Part shown: positions 45,864 to 57,490 of the stretch, one piece after another
Position numbering within the stretch: the stretch's first letter is position 1
Layout of the letters: the number at the start of each line of letters is the position of its first letter
NCBI GenBank assembly: GCA_009760855.2
Contig: WPIO01000094.1
Location: 62,001-126,000, forward strand
Length of the DNA stretch: 64,000 bases
Source of the DNA: Cristatella mucedo
Taxonomy: Eukaryota > Bryozoa > Phylactolaemata > Cristatellidae
Reading direction: 5' to 3'
Position numbers and translations under genes: made by a program
Notes under the pieces: model-generated
Seen by the model: only the letters and a program-made list of their open reading frames with translations
What the model was told of the DNA's origin: nothing
Databases searched by the model: none

Positions 45864-46127
45864 TCAGTGTAATAGGGCGAGTGGTGGCCGCAGGGATATG
45901 CTTGGTTTCGACTGAGTCTCCTCGCCATGTCTTTTTGTAGATGGACACCGTGAATTTCCCCATATTGCTAACAAAAGAAAAATTGATAGCGATCTACTGA
46001 AGCGTGGCGATAATTGCTTGGGTACCGACTTTCGAACATTAAGGACCCGTTCTATAGTCTCCGAAAGAATTTTTCGACACTGACCATTCTCAAGCATCAC
46101 TAATGCATTAGCTAAACTTTGCGTTTG
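45864..46127 (-). CDS. Unassigned open segment on the gene strand
   Basis: Open for about 87 codons after a TAG: SLANALVMLENGQCRKILSE, TIERVLNVRKSVPKQLSP, RFSRSLSIFLLLAIWGN. The composition is protein-like, with an amphipathic then hydrophobic helix. A textbook acceptor (TTTTTCTTTTGTTAG) lies inside it at about 45970, so a different exon may start there. No GT donor in a good context was found. It could be a cassette, a decayed exon or chance. Confidence 0.25.
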   Translation of the reverse strand, partial: QTQSLANALVMLENGQCRKILSETIERVLNVRKSVPKQLSPRFSRSLSIFLLLAIWGNSRCPSTKRHGEETQSKPSISLRPPLALLH

Positions 46128-46597
46128 CTAAGACATACTGGTGTGAAGCCTCGTCGACATGCATTAATCCTCAGTGATAAAGCTTGCTGTAACTTGATAC
46201 TTTATAGTCAAGAATACCAAATACATATGCATAGTTTCAAAAAGTATTAACTCTATGAAAGTTTCCGATTTCTCACTAAATTGGCGTATTAAATGTACTA
46301 TTTTTCATGTAAAAATAAGCAGATGTCTTAAGCTGGCTTTATTTACAGTACGATCGTTCTTACTACTTGGCAGCAATAAACTTATCAACCAGTGTGCTTC
46401 TGCTTTGTAATGAAGTATCACGCCTAAAGGTATATGAATTTTACGTTGCAATCTAGGATAATGTATTAATTGTTTTTTACATCAGTGGTCTTACACACAG
46501 TTAGATTGACTGCACATTCAAGAAAACCGGTAATCTGAACCTGAAGTAACACCTAAGCACGGTGTAATGGCCTCGACTGAGCGAAATGTTAAGTTAC

Positions 46598-46726
46598 CTC
46601 GACCTCGAGCAAGATTCTGTCTTTCCTCCTCCAGTTTCTGCAGCTGTTGATCGTGCTGCATGTGGCACTCTTGCTGCAAGCTCACTAACTGTGTCCTCTC
46701 CTCTTCCAGCTGCCGTAATAGATGCT
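46598..46726 (-). CDS. TRIM locus, exon 4 (coiled coil)
   Basis: Acceptor CTGTTTGTAG, 129 bases, phase 1 at both ends (43 codons). Product: HLLRQLEEERTQLVSLQQEC, HMQHDQQLQKLEEERQNLA, RGR. It is a strong heptad pattern that would extend the coiled coil of the RING exon. Two phase-1 donors lie six bases apart (CGAG/GTCGAG and CGAG/GTAACT), so RG may be optional. The next exon on the transcript would be coil exon C, about 13.6 kb away. Confidence 0.7.
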
Positions 46727-47380
46727 CTACAAACAGATTAATGTGTGCTTAAGTGCTAGGTTTCAACCATATAAGCTGACCGCAGTATCCAACCATTAAG
46801 CAACATGGCTTAAAAATCCCAGAAGCTGAATGCTTCACAGGATCTGCAAGTAATTAAAAGAAGCAACTATTTTATTACGCTTTTTTCAATCTAGGAAACA
46901 ATTCTTAGTTGTTCCTGTGTGATTTTTCTACTTAATTGTCTATAACTCCATCCAGAATAATAACTGGTAGCCCTTAGTCTTATCCTGGTTGCTTTTGTTT
47001 GCTTATGTAGGAATGAGTCATTCTCTCTCTAAACTTTACAATTTTAATAGTTAACATTATGCCTTTCTGTCATTAACAAATACCGATCGTATCTTTTGCA
47101 GCATGCTCTGTAGAGACTTTGTTTAGAGATTCGGTCAACTGAAGGTACTGCACAAAGACTATTTTTGAACAAATTGCGAAGTATTGCAGCAGTTTTGTGA
47201 TTAAGCTTATAAATTAGATTCCTTAGTCAGATTCACCATACAGCTATTTGGCGTTTTGCTTGGCAATTCTGCCACTCTGTATCTGCTGAGTGTTTCAGGC
47301 ACTTTGCTCAGAATATCGAATACTCTGTATTATCAAAAAACGGATTTGGGATAAAATGCACATTCGGTAGCTCACACCTG
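46727..47380. other. Intron; nothing recognised
   Basis: AT-rich, no repeat or exon candidate. Confidence 0.4.
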
Positions 47381-49455
47381 GTGCAAAAATCTGCAGCTAG
47401 GCTTATCAGTCGTGAGCATTGCATTTGCAACATCACAACACTTCTCGCCGACTAGCACTGGCTAGTGACAATGATAATAATAATAATGTACTTGATAAAG
47501 CACCCACGGTGAACTCAATTTCTTTCTAGGCGCTTTACGTTTACTGCAAGGGGAAATGCAACTGAATGGTGAGTTAAATCATCCTTGATAAACAACATTC
47601 ATAACATGGTTAGAGTTGAAATGCACAGGGTCAGCCTGCAAATGCGATTAGTGGCAGCATGCACAGTGTCACCATGCATAAGCATTTGAAGGATGAATCA
47701 CAGGGAACCACTAAATGCTGTCCTAAATAGGTGTGTTTTTAAGTTCTTTATAAATGTGGTCAAGTCAGGGGTTATTCTGATGCAAGTCGGGAGGGAGTTC
47801 CAGGCTTTGGGAGCGTACGAACTAAATGCACGATCTCCAAGGATTTGAGCTTTGTAAGAGGTAGTGGTTAACTGTTGGATTGCTAAAAGCAGGTGGTACG
47901 ATGTTAGGGCTGGTGGGGAAGTACATCTGAGAGATAGACTGAAGTCAAAGAATAAATTGACCTAAAGTGAGCAACAAAACGCTTAAGTAAATCCGTTGCT
48001 TGACTAGTAGCCAGTGCAGGTCGGCGAGAAGTGGTGTGATGTGGCAACTGCGACGCAAACGACAGATGCCTATCAGCAGAGTTTTGCACAAGCTGCAATT
48101 GTCTTATGGCACATGCCGGTAAGCCAGTAAGCATTGAGTTGTAGAAGTCGAGACGGGATGTCACGAATGCATGTACCGACTTGGACGTGGTATCCTTATC
48201 TGAACAAGCCCGAATTTCTAGCCATGTTATTTAGCTTAAAGTAGACAGATTTGACTGTGGAGCTGACGTGGTCGTCTAGCGAGAGGTCACTTTAGAACAT
48301 GACTCCTAAATTTTGAGCTTATTCAACAGGAGATATGCTGGAAGAGCCATTTTTGAGCATCCGCCTTTTCAATTTCTGAATCGCACTGGCTTCGCCTATA
48401 ACTAGTAAGTTCGATTGATCATCGTTTAGTTTTAGAAAATTAGCTGCCATCCATGTGTGGATGTCATCAACACATGCAACAAATGAGTTGAGAGAATTTA
48501 GGTACTCGAAAGCTGGGAGGAATTAAAGCAAAGGTACAAATGAGTGTTATCCGCATACAAGTGGAAGCCTAGATTGTGCAAAGCGATCACATCACCAAGA
48601 GGGAGAGTATAAACAGTGAAAGATCCGGACCTAGCATGGAGCCCTGAGGTGACCCATATTTCAGAGGTACCTCGGACGATCTTCGTCCGTTCACTTCAAT
48701 TCCTTAGAGTCTCCCACTGAAATAGGACTTGAACCAATTCAGAGCAGTGCCAGTGATGCCCAGGCGAGATGAGAGGCTCTTAAGAAGAACTTTCCGATCT
48801 GTAGTCCTAAAAGCTGCCAAAAAATCAAGCAGAGACACTCTACCCATGTATGCATTCCTAAGTAGGTCGTTGAATACCCTAAGTAATGCTGAGTCTGTGG
48901 AGTAATTAGCTTTAAAGCAAGCAGTCAAGCAACAGATCGACTTCACGATTTTGTCGCTCATGTTTAGGTCCCTTCATCGTTTTGCTTCAGCCTACCCATT
49001 AGATCAACTCCAACACTAGGCAAAGAATCGTGCATTTAACTTTTAGGAATAACAGTTTAAAAATACCAAAAACACATGACAATTCCTTTTGAGACTGTGC
49101 ATTTAGCTCGTATGCTTTCAAAGCCTGGAACTTACTACCGACTTTCATCACGTCTCCTAACCTTACCATATTTAAAAAGAAATTAAAAACTCAGCTACTT
49201 AAGACAGCAATTAATTGGTCACTGTGATTCGTCCTTTATGAGCTTATTCAAGCTGACATATTGCATGCTGCTACTAACCACACTTGCAAGCTGATCCTGT
49301 GCATGTCACCCCTAACTATGTTGTTCATGTCGTTTATCAAGCATGAAACCACTCACCATTCGATCGTGTCTCCTTTGCAGCAAATGTAAAGAACTAGAAA
49401 GAGATTAAGTTCTCTGAGAGTTCTTTCTCAAGTGTAGTATTATAGTTATTATTAT
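47381..49455 (+). mobile_element. LINE-1fam copy split by a nested LINE
   Basis: Left piece 47381-47462 (CTGGTGCAAAAATCTGCAGC ... CACTGGCTA) joins to 48923 (AGTCAAGCAACAGATCGAC), restoring the usual HWLPVKQRIDF stretch. The right piece runs to the 3' UTR, GAGTTCTTTCTC and the ATTATTATTATT tail at 49440-49455. Confidence 0.85.
47463..48922 (-). mobile_element. LINE-1fam copy nested in the preceding LINE
   Basis: An (AAT)n tail on the left, hairpin, 3' UTR, coding end, thumb and RT palm to ACFKANYSTDSALLRVFNDL at about 48900. At about 1.46 kb it is the longest LINE-1fam copy here. The catalytic box near 48555 reads YADN, and indels break the frame. Confidence 0.9.
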
Positions 49456-49469
49456 TATTATCAATTTCG

Positions 49470-50245
49470 CCTACTTTTCGCTACATACCGTTGCTAAGAT
49501 TCGTGGTTTTGTAGACGAGGATACCACATCTAAGTTGGTCAATGCATTTATAGCATCCTGTTTTGACATCTGTAACTCACTGCTTGCTGGTTTAGCGGCC
49601 TGTGAAATCAGGCGCTGACAGCTGGTGCAATACTCTGCAGCTAGGCTTGGCTGTCATAAGTGTGGTAGTTGCAGCATTACATTACTTCTCGCGGACCTGC
49701 ACTGGCTACCTGTCAAGCAACGGATAGACTTCAAGGTTTAGTTGCTCATTTGTAAGTTCCTTAATTCTTTGTCACCAATCTTCCAATAGGATCTCCGGCC
49801 CCACCACACTAAGAAACACATTATGTGCTTTCTGAATCCAAGTGCTTACCCTTACCTCATGCAAACCTTAAATCTTTTGGCAACCATGCCTTTAGTTAGT
49901 ATGCTCCCAGAGCCTGGTATTCACTCCCAATATCAGTCACTGCATTCTCTGACATGACCATATTTAACAAGAAATAAAAAACGTGACTATTTTCTGCAGC
50001 ATTTAGCTGGTCCCTGGGGTTCACCATTCATAGGCTTATGCTTGCAGACCCCGAAGCAACCTTCCACTAAACACTCTTGCATGCTAACCCTGTCCATGTA
50101 ACTCGCCACCGTGTTATTCTTGTTGTTTTTTCAAGAACGATACCACTCACCTGTCAATTGTGTTTCCCTTGCAGCAAATTTAAAGTGCCTAGACAGAGAT
50201 TGAATTGTCTGGGGGTGCTTTATTAAGTGTATTATTATTATTACA
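49470..50245 (+). mobile_element. LINE-1fam copy, degraded
   Basis: Starts at GCTACATACCGTTGCTAAG, then CACTGGCTACCTGTCAAGC, 3' UTR, GGGGGTGCTTTATTAAGTG and ATTATTATTATTAC. It abuts the previous copy's tail. Confidence 0.8.
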
Positions 50246-50411
50246 TTGCGTTGAAAACATGACTAGATTCGTCCGAAAGTAAAAAACAAAACCGCTTTAA
50301 TAAAAATCGATATACATATAATAATTACGATGATTATTATTTTAGCTATGATATATATGATTCTATGATGAGCCGAGCTCTCGTTTATAGACATTTGTGA
50401 CATTTAGACAC

Positions 50412-50612
50412 GGTGAGCCGTGATGTCATACTGGGTAAGGCGGTTCCTTTTACGACCTCTTTTCGGTTTTCTTTTCTTACTTTTTGGTCCCGAGGTCGTG
50501 AGTTAGTTTCTTGGGGTGGACGATTCTTTGTCGCCACTGCAAGCAGTGGTGATAGCTCTAAAAGGATCTTCTGTCGCTATACAAAAAGAGGCTGTCTAAT
50601 CAGCTAGAATTT
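50412..50612 (+). mobile_element. SINE-2 with a pyrimidine-rich insertion
   Basis: GTGAGCCGTGATGTCATACT, then an extra TTTTCGGTTTTCTTTTC-type insertion between the A and B regions, GAGGTCGTGAGTTAGTTTC (damaged B box), GCAAGCAGTGGTGATAG, ACAAAAAGAGGCTG and a poly-T end. Confidence 0.8.
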
Positions 50613-51665
50613 TTTTTTGGCATTTATTGAGTTAGCAATTTTTGTTATAGTACCCCAGAGAATTTTTAGGTCACATGAGCGAATCGACAAACGGCCTAAA
50701 TTTCACTCAAAAGTGAATTTATTACGATACTAATACGTATTGGTTTGAGCAGAGATTGCAGGAAAATGATCTGCCTATCAAGAAATATCTGGTTCATGAA
50801 ATCGCCTTGAATACGCAAGTGAGCTATTTAATTTCATGCAAAGTTATTTTTAGCCTGACTAGCAAGACTTTCGTCTTCGAGTGAAGTATAAGTCCTGGTC
50901 TTTTTAAGCTACTAGGTGCAGATGTTAAGGAATTCTTACACACGGGTTTCACTAACTTGTAACGGCCTACTTTTTGAATTGCTATCTAATCAGAACAGCT
51001 AATTCAAGATTTCTAAAAAGCATGCTTAAATTGTGTAGTAGTTTACTAGTGCCCAGCGAGGTAATGAAGCAAGAAGTTAGCACCTAAACAGGCGGCAATT
51101 TTAATATAATCAGTGTCAATTTAAATATTGCCCTATCAGTCACATTACAGCATAAGTAATTTTTTTCAATGTTCCTTAGAAAAAATTCAAGAAAAGAAGA
51201 TACGTATTGCTAATTGAGAATGTTTGGAATTGCGAACAGTCGCTTATCTTCAAATTCAGTAAGTGTGTGCATTTTGATCTTCAGTTGCTTTCCAGTATGC
51301 GGCAATAATTTCAGGACGCAAGCTTTTTTATTAAGGGACCGGGCTGTCGTATTGCTTTCTCACTTCGCTTTTCATACTAGCTTATACAATTTCATGACGC
51401 ACCAGCTGCATTGGTGCGGCATCAACGTTTTGGTATCCGTGTTTCAAGGCAATAGTTTTACTTATATCTGTCAGACCTTTGCCAGAACTAGCAATTTTCA
51501 AGATCCCGGACTTGTGTTACAGCAAAGTAGATCAAAGGCAGCTACAAAAATTTCTGTTCGAAAATCTTCTCCGAATGGCATTTAAAACACCTACCAATAG
51601 CATATTCAATGCATCCACTGTGCAGCTAACGTAAACCACTCAAATAAATAGCAAAATAGTCTAAC
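50613..51665. other. Intron; nothing recognised
   Basis: A 123-codon plus-strand frame (51214-51585) is antisense to the TRIM gene, does not begin at a well-placed ATG and has no recognised motif. Confidence 0.4.
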
Positions 51666-51734
51666 CTCTTTTTGTGCTGTAGTCAGCTTCATCCGTGTAC
51701 ACTTTGAGTGCGTCTGGATTACAGCACGGATCTT
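51666..51734 (-). CDS. TRIM locus, exon 3 (23 codons)
   Basis: Acceptor CTCATTTTAG, 69 bases, donor AGAG/GTTAGA, phase 1 at both ends. Joined to the RING exon it reads ...HPKLCT-E-DPCCNPDALKVYTDEADY-STKR. It is a short linker, not helical, lying between the canonical TRIM coiled coil and the extra coil exons. Evidence is splice borders and phase; no homology recognised. Confidence 0.6.
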
Positions 51735-51826
51735 CTAAAATGAGATGAAAATGCAGGGTAGCAGCTAATTACATGGAAGGTATTAAAAGCTCCAAGACAA
51801 TGCAACTGCGACGAAACGGATAGTAC

Positions 51827-52936
51827 CTGTGCACAGCTTAGGGTGTCCAATCCATGCTTCAGTAATCTGATCTAAATCTGGTGGTAGGCGAGCACTCATG
51901 TGCACAAGTTTCATAGCGTCTATCGGTTCTTTGAGGCTTGACAAACGCTGGGTTAACTCATGCAGCTGTGACCTCAAGGTTTTCAGCTGGATTAGCAGTC
52001 CAACAAGATCCTTAGAGTTCACGGCCAGACTGCTGTACCTTCTCATATAGCTGACTCGTTGCTTCAACAGCTCAGCTGTACACCTCAGCTCAGAGGCTTT
52101 TGTTTTAAGGGTGTCGTAGCAATCTTTTAATTCTTTCTCGGCGTTGTCATGGGCAGAGATCACTGCATCGGTGGCACATTTCTTAGCAGCTTTCAATGTG
52201 GCTAGGTTACTTTCACGTGCTGACGTGAGATCCTCCTCGAGCTTCGCTTGGAGGTCAAGAATGAAAGAGGAACTGCTGATATTAGCGACGAGAAGCTGGA
52301 TGCCGTCTTTTATCTTGACTAGTCTGTCTGTCGCTTCCGGGTCAGTCGCTAGCTTTGTCACTAGTTTTGTGTCGTGATTATCTTTAATACAAGTCGATAT
52401 TGGACACTCCACGCATAAGGCTTTTTCGCAGGAAAAGCAGACGTACTCCAGCACTCTCTTGTGCACGGGGCAGTGCCGCTCAGGCAATCTGAAGAGCCTA
52501 GAGAAGTCTGTGGTCTCATCAATGCGGATGCCTATGTGATTTGAGACGTGCTTTGTGTGCTCACCAAAGCAAAGCTGACACATAGATTTCGAGCAATTAG
52601 TGCACCAGAAATCTGCCATTGAGTCGTCGGTAGTTACATTTTGGGAGCAGACTGAGCAAGTGTGCACTGTCCCCAGAGCAGTGAGCCTCTCAACTTCAGC
52701 AGATAGGATCAAGTTCTCACCGTCGGCGGTGACAGAGCTTGCAACCAGACACTCTGGGCAGGTGACATCATTGCTACCGAGCCTTCCGGCTTCTCCTTCC
52801 AAGCACAATCTGCAGACGCTGTGAAGACAATGAAGCAGCACGGGATTCTGCAGGGTGCTTTTGCAAATTACACACGCAATTAAGTCTTCGAAAGCTGGTT
52901 TGTCTCCACCATTTTCTGCAGCGAGCTCTGACATTT
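51827..52936 (-). CDS. TRIM-type E3 ligase, N-terminal exon: RING, B-box 1, B-box 2, coiled coil
   Basis: The ATG at 52934 follows an acceptor (TTGTTTACAG) by two bases. The frame runs 369 codons to donor CACAG/GTACTA in phase 1. RING: C21, C24, C36, H38, C41, C44, C59, C62 (CVIC ... CLHSVCRLC ... CPEC). B-box 1: C93, C96, C111, C114, C119, C122 and H residues to 133. B-box 2: C155, H158, C166, C169, C174, C177, C182, H187. Residues about 200-345 are helical coiled coil. This is the standard TRIM layout: a RING ubiquitin ligase that dimerises through its coil and recognises targets with a C-terminal domain. The substrate end is not in this exon; the propeller exons to the left are the candidates. 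The frame stays open upstream of the ATG to 53054 but without another ATG. Confidence 0.92.
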
Positions 52937-53150
52937 CTGTAAACAAGCAAGCAGGCCATCCTTTACTATGTCTCTGTCGCACGTCACAACGCCGTGAACC
53001 ACTAACTGCTGAGAATAGGTGCTCATGCTTCGGCAAATGTAGTAGCTCACACAAATGATAAAGAAATAAAAAAGAGAAACTACTTTAATGTAATAGCACT
53101 TACATTATAATCCCTCTCTGGCTACAGCTGCAAGTCGGGCATATATATAT
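52937..53150 (-). promoter_or_regulatory. Putative first intron, leader exon end and TATA-like element
   Basis: The minus strand has ATATATATAT at 53150-53141, and a strong donor AAT/GTAAGTGC with the exon end at 53104, giving a 167-base intron that closes at the acceptor before the ATG. This fits a short non-coding leader exon about 30-40 bases downstream of a TATA box. The start of transcription is inference. Confidence 0.4.
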
Positions 53151-53454
53151 ACACGGAGCGTTCTGAACCATCTGAGGCCACATAGGCATAGATAGTTGCT
53201 TCTATCACGAGCCATTCTAGGGCTACATTACCCGATGGTAAGTTTCTAGCATTCTTTCTATTGAACGCACAGGCTTTTCCCTTCAGTCACATCAACGCCA
53301 TTGGAAGTAGAATTTTGCCTTGCCAGCAATTATGTAAGTGCAGAATGACAGTCGGGAGTGAACAGAAACAACCGTTGTTGATGTTGTTTAAGCTAGCAGC
53401 GAAAATTAGTGACCTCACGCACACAAAAACCAGCAATTTGAGCCGCGATTCGAT

Positions 53455-53592
53455 GCCGAGCTGGTTTGGTCCAGCCGTTAAGGTGCTTGCCCCCACCAAG
53501 GCCTGGTTGACGTCGTTGGCTCGAGTGCCTAGGCATATGTGAAGCACCGGAATAGAGATTAAGTTCTCTTGGGGCGCTATACAAATGAATAA
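53455..53592 (+). mobile_element. SINE-1 (tRNA-derived, LINE-type hairpin tail)
   Basis: GAGCTGGTTTGGTCCAGCCG, TTAAGGTGCT (A-box region), GTTGGCTCGAGTGCC (B box), AAGCACCGGAATAGAG, TTAAGTTCTCTTGGGGCGC (LINE-1fam hairpin). Confidence 0.85.
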
Positions 53593-54545
53593 CCTTTATA
53601 TTTATTTACCACCATATACAGTAGTAGCTCATAATTAGTGCTGAAAGGGGAATGGCTGACTGCACAGCTCCTTTGGGTTTCTTTACCAGAAGATGGCCGC
53701 CAAAAGTCGGCAATGGGGCTGCAGGGAATTTTCTTTACATACTTTACTGCTAAGCCTTATACAGCCTGCAGAGAAAAATAATTTGATGTACTACACTTCT
53801 AGCGATAGTTGTAAGCACTCAATATGCAGTAGTAGTTCAGCAATTTAGTAGTGTCTACGAATTAGGCATTTAGCTATAGTCAAATTTTACATCTGAAGGC
53901 TAACCAGCCATGCCGAAAGGGCTTGCAGAAAGCAGCAGTAGGACAACGAAGTAGCAAAATAAAAACTTTGTATTCACTTCATAAAAGTTGGTAGACGTCT
54001 CACGTAACAACAAGCAGTGGAAGCTTTCTTCCTAATAAAATTTAAAAATGAAAATTACTTCTGCAATAGAGACTCGAGGATGGTTTTTTAAATAGTTTCT
54101 CAGCCTGGTGGCCATATTCCTTCCCAGCTCCATGGCATTTTTGCATTCAGCTTCGTGAAGACTATATAAATTGTTGTAAGTGGTAATGCAACCAACGAGC
54201 TATAAAAATATGGGGATAGCGAACTTGTATTCACTTACTAACAATAGAGATATATTTTATGTGACGATTAGATAAGGATGCTTTCTTTTTAATGAAACGT
54301 TGAATAATCTTGAGATCCCTAAAGGATGATGCATGCATTCCGAGCCAATTCTAGACTGCTCGATCATTGCAAACATCAAAGAAGGGTAGAGTCGGTACGT
54401 TCACCCTAAGGCTTAGTGTTTCCGATATGCAGGATATGCAGGAAGGTGTTTGATTGGAAAAACGCTGACAAAATTATTATATGAGTAGTAACAATGCCAA
54501 AAATAGTTATGATTATTGTTCATTTAGAAGGCTACTGGTAACCAT
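53593..54545. other. Unassigned upstream sequence
   Basis: No gene, repeat or RNA recognised. Confidence 0.4.
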
Positions 54546-56020
54546 TCGGTCCTGCTTCTTGTACTGCAAATGTAAAGTGCCAATATAGAGATTGAGTTAT
54601 CCGAGGGTGTTAAAACCCATGCATTATTATAATTACTATGTTTATATATCTCTCTCTGAAAACTTAATCTCTTCCTGGGTAATTTACATTTGCTGCACAG
54701 GAAGCACAATCGAATGGTTAGCCATAGCAAAAAGCCACAGCAAAAGGATGAATCGACCAAAATACATGCTGAAGTCGAACTAGTACACGTTCGTCTGCAG
54801 TTTCGAAGGTCGTTAATGCATGGATCGCGTCTGCTTATGATCCATATTCAAACAATAGCAACTTCTTATACACAGCCATAATCCGTAAGACTCTGCAAAC
54901 CAAGGAAGCGACCACAGATGTATCTTGAACTCAAATTTTTACTCACTAGTCTTACTTATGCAGCCTTGTAGGTCATGAATGCATGGATCAACTCAGCTTT
55001 TTAACGTATTTAAACAGTAGCAACACATAAAGACAGCAATAATAACAGCTAAAGATGTTCCCCTTAAACCGTTACCAAAAAAAATGACTAATAACCATTG
55101 CCAAAGTAATTAACTACTACTTTCTAGATGCTTAAAGGGAATGCCGATATAGTGAAATGTCAATATACAGTTAGTTATTTAGTTAGTCTTATATGTAGTT
55201 ACATAAGTAGTCAGTGAAAACTTAAACACGGATATCAGTACGAAAAAACTCTCACAGCACAAAGCAATCGAACCCAGCACTTATGATAGGGGATAAGCAG
55301 GTAGTTCTGGTCCGCCTAAAGCAAAAACAAATGCATATGCTTGAAAGATGTCTTAGCTGCATTATTTTCAATATTCGGTGGTCGTTCGCCTTCAATTTCT
55401 CTTATTAAATTCCTAAACTGACTAAAACCACGCTCAGAGCTCGGTGGTCGAACACGAAGTGCTAGTGCAGCTGCTGATGGATTCCCAGAAAGCTCCTGAC
55501 CGAATGCCGGCAGCGAGCTACTAGTGTTTCAAGCTACTTTCTCAGCTGGCTATTACCCAGTTACCCAAACAAACAAGTAACAATCTCAGTGGCCTTAGCC
55601 CCCCCCCCAATAAGTCCAAGCCTAATTATCAAAGAATCCCTCAAAGCTGACATTTAGGGCTAACACGTGAGGAAAATAGTGTAATAAAGTTTTTTTTTCT
55701 GACTATAATATTAATATCAGCAAAATTGTAAAAATAAATATATGTTAATGTGCACTAATAAAACGCAAGCTCTATACCCGTACTTTGCAAATTACTGCTT
55801 GAGAGTCGACTGTTGAGGTTAGTAGCCTGGACTTTGTCATGCAGAAACTGCTGCTGTGTGCCAAGATTATCCGAATATATTATATCAGCCAGATTATGAT
55901 TTATATTCCTTAATAAAGGCTGTGAGTTATTACAATGGCTACTAACCGAAAATGCGGAAATCTCCAGCCAATGCCACATTAAAGCAATAGCCGTGCTAGG
56001 CTCACTCTTTTTGGGCATTC
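54546..56020. repeat. Segmental duplicate of 7737-9160
   Basis: Same order of anchors as 7737-9160, including opposed LINE tails at 54555-54725 and a C-run at 55599. No conserved frame. Confidence 0.8.
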
Positions 56021-56339
56021 ATTTTGATAAAATATCTGAGTCTTTCTGCACTGAATTTAGTGGATTTACTGACTCATTGCCTAATAGTACTAAATACATT
56101 AGTGTCATTACTATTCTAAAATATGAAGTCGCAAAAACAGCTTCAAGTACTTGAATTGACAGCTGAAACTTGGTGCCATAAAGTAAACAGTGCATGCGTT
56201 ATGACCTTAACAAAAACTTTGCAGAGTATTTTTAAAGATGTAAATGCATAGAACAGTGCAATAAATATGGTGAAAAAAAGAAATAATAACTGATTAGCAA
56301 TTGCTTGGACAATTTTAGCTATGATAGTATGGTGAACAT

Positions 56340-56960
56340 TGTTATTAACACCTTTGCATAGCAACCTCAGAGAACGTATCTCTTTCTGGCTTCTTAAAAT
56401 ATGCCATAGAGGTAACAGAGTCGAATGGTTAGTGGTTACTTGCATGGTGTCAACGTGCATAATACGTTTAGTCGTGACATACACCGTGTTTGCACTCATT
56501 AGCACTAGAAAGACACGTCACAAGAACCCAGTGAATGGTCTGATGATCAGGTGCATTATTAGCTTCCTTTTTAATTTCATGAGGAGACTTTGTGACGATC
56601 GTCGGTAGTGACGTCAATGCTGTGGGAGTATACACCTTAAAGGCACCGTCTCCGGAACTTTTGAGGTAGCTTTGAAGCTTGGCTATAAGAATATAAGTCA
56701 GAAGAACAGGTGGTACGAAGCCTAGTCTGGGTTGGGAGTACCTCCGTTAGGTAGGCATGAGTCGTCGAATGAAGGAACCTAAAAGTGAGCCAAGGCTTTT
56801 AACAAGTGAATGAAAAAATATTGATGTCAATATACTGCTTGATTGGAAGCCCGGGCAAGTCGGTAAGAATGCTGCAGTTGTGAATTTAAAGTACCTGTAT
56901 GTTTTGATTGCAGAGGTAGGTAGACCGGCACGTTTTGAGCCAAAGAAGCAGTGATGAATG
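56340..56960 (-). mobile_element. LINE-1fam copy, degraded
   Basis: CTCAGAGAACGTATCTC, then 3' UTR (GGTTAGTGGTTACTTGCATG), coding end and GTCGAATGAAGGAACCTAAAAGTGAGC in antisense. Confidence 0.7.
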
Positions 56961-57174
56961 TCAAAAAAGGGTGACATATCCTGAAAGTCTTTTTGGATTA
57001 CCCTTGGCAGTTGTCATACACTAAGTGCATGCCCAATAATATCCAACTGAAAAAGGAGCAAGACAGCTGCTGATTTACGGCTTGGCTATTTGTAATGTAT
57101 GGGCTGGCAGATCATGTTGAGGTCAGTTTTTGGCCTTTTGTCCACTCTAGTTTAGTCTAGAGGAAATAAAAAAA

Positions 57175-57490
57175 CGTCATACCTAGCTAGCTGTACTGCT
57201 GCATCAGTTTTAGCCTCCACGTGCCAGCAGGTGCTGCATGGACAATAAATTAGCTGTTTGGTTCCTCGGCTTAAAGACCGTTGGCGACACAATCTTCTGC
57301 TCTGCATAATCTAGACTTTAGAACTCACTTCCACAATGCTTGCTCAATGACAGCTACCTACTCACCTGCTGCCGACAATAGCAATCCTCTACAACCGTGT
57401 TGGGCTGCTACTTCCATACTAATCACTACCTCAACTGCTTTCCTAACTGAACTCAGACGACACCTTGAAGGCTCGGCACCTATTGGTAGG
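57175..57490 (+). mobile_element. LINE-2fam coding-end fragment
   Basis: CGGCTTAAAGACCGTTGGCGACA (57270) matches 42465-42485. The flanking LLDQF and WNSLP-type coding remnants are frameshifted. Confidence 0.7.

Larger units (their letters stand above)
44721..46597. other. Intron with unassigned coding-like segments
   Basis: No interspersed repeat recognised in most of this stretch. Open segments with splice-like borders at 45017-45087 (plus) and 46127-45864 (minus) are listed separately. A plus frame at 45201-45428 (MSQSDHKIQFRRHQISDQNN..) has a donor-like CAG/GTAATG at 45275 but no family resemblance. Confidence 0.35.

Noticed and set aside
51214-51585. 123-codon frame antisense to the TRIM intron
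   Set aside because: No recognisable domain, no good start context, no splice-like borders, and it lies within an intron of a well-supported gene on the other strand.
52935-53054. Upstream extension of the TRIM frame (40 codons before the ATG at 52934)
   Set aside because: It contains no ATG, and a good splice acceptor lies two bases before the used ATG.
52600-53058. Plus-strand and other-frame ORFs over the RING exon
   Set aside because: Shadows; only the minus frame with the zinc-binding cysteines is meaningful.
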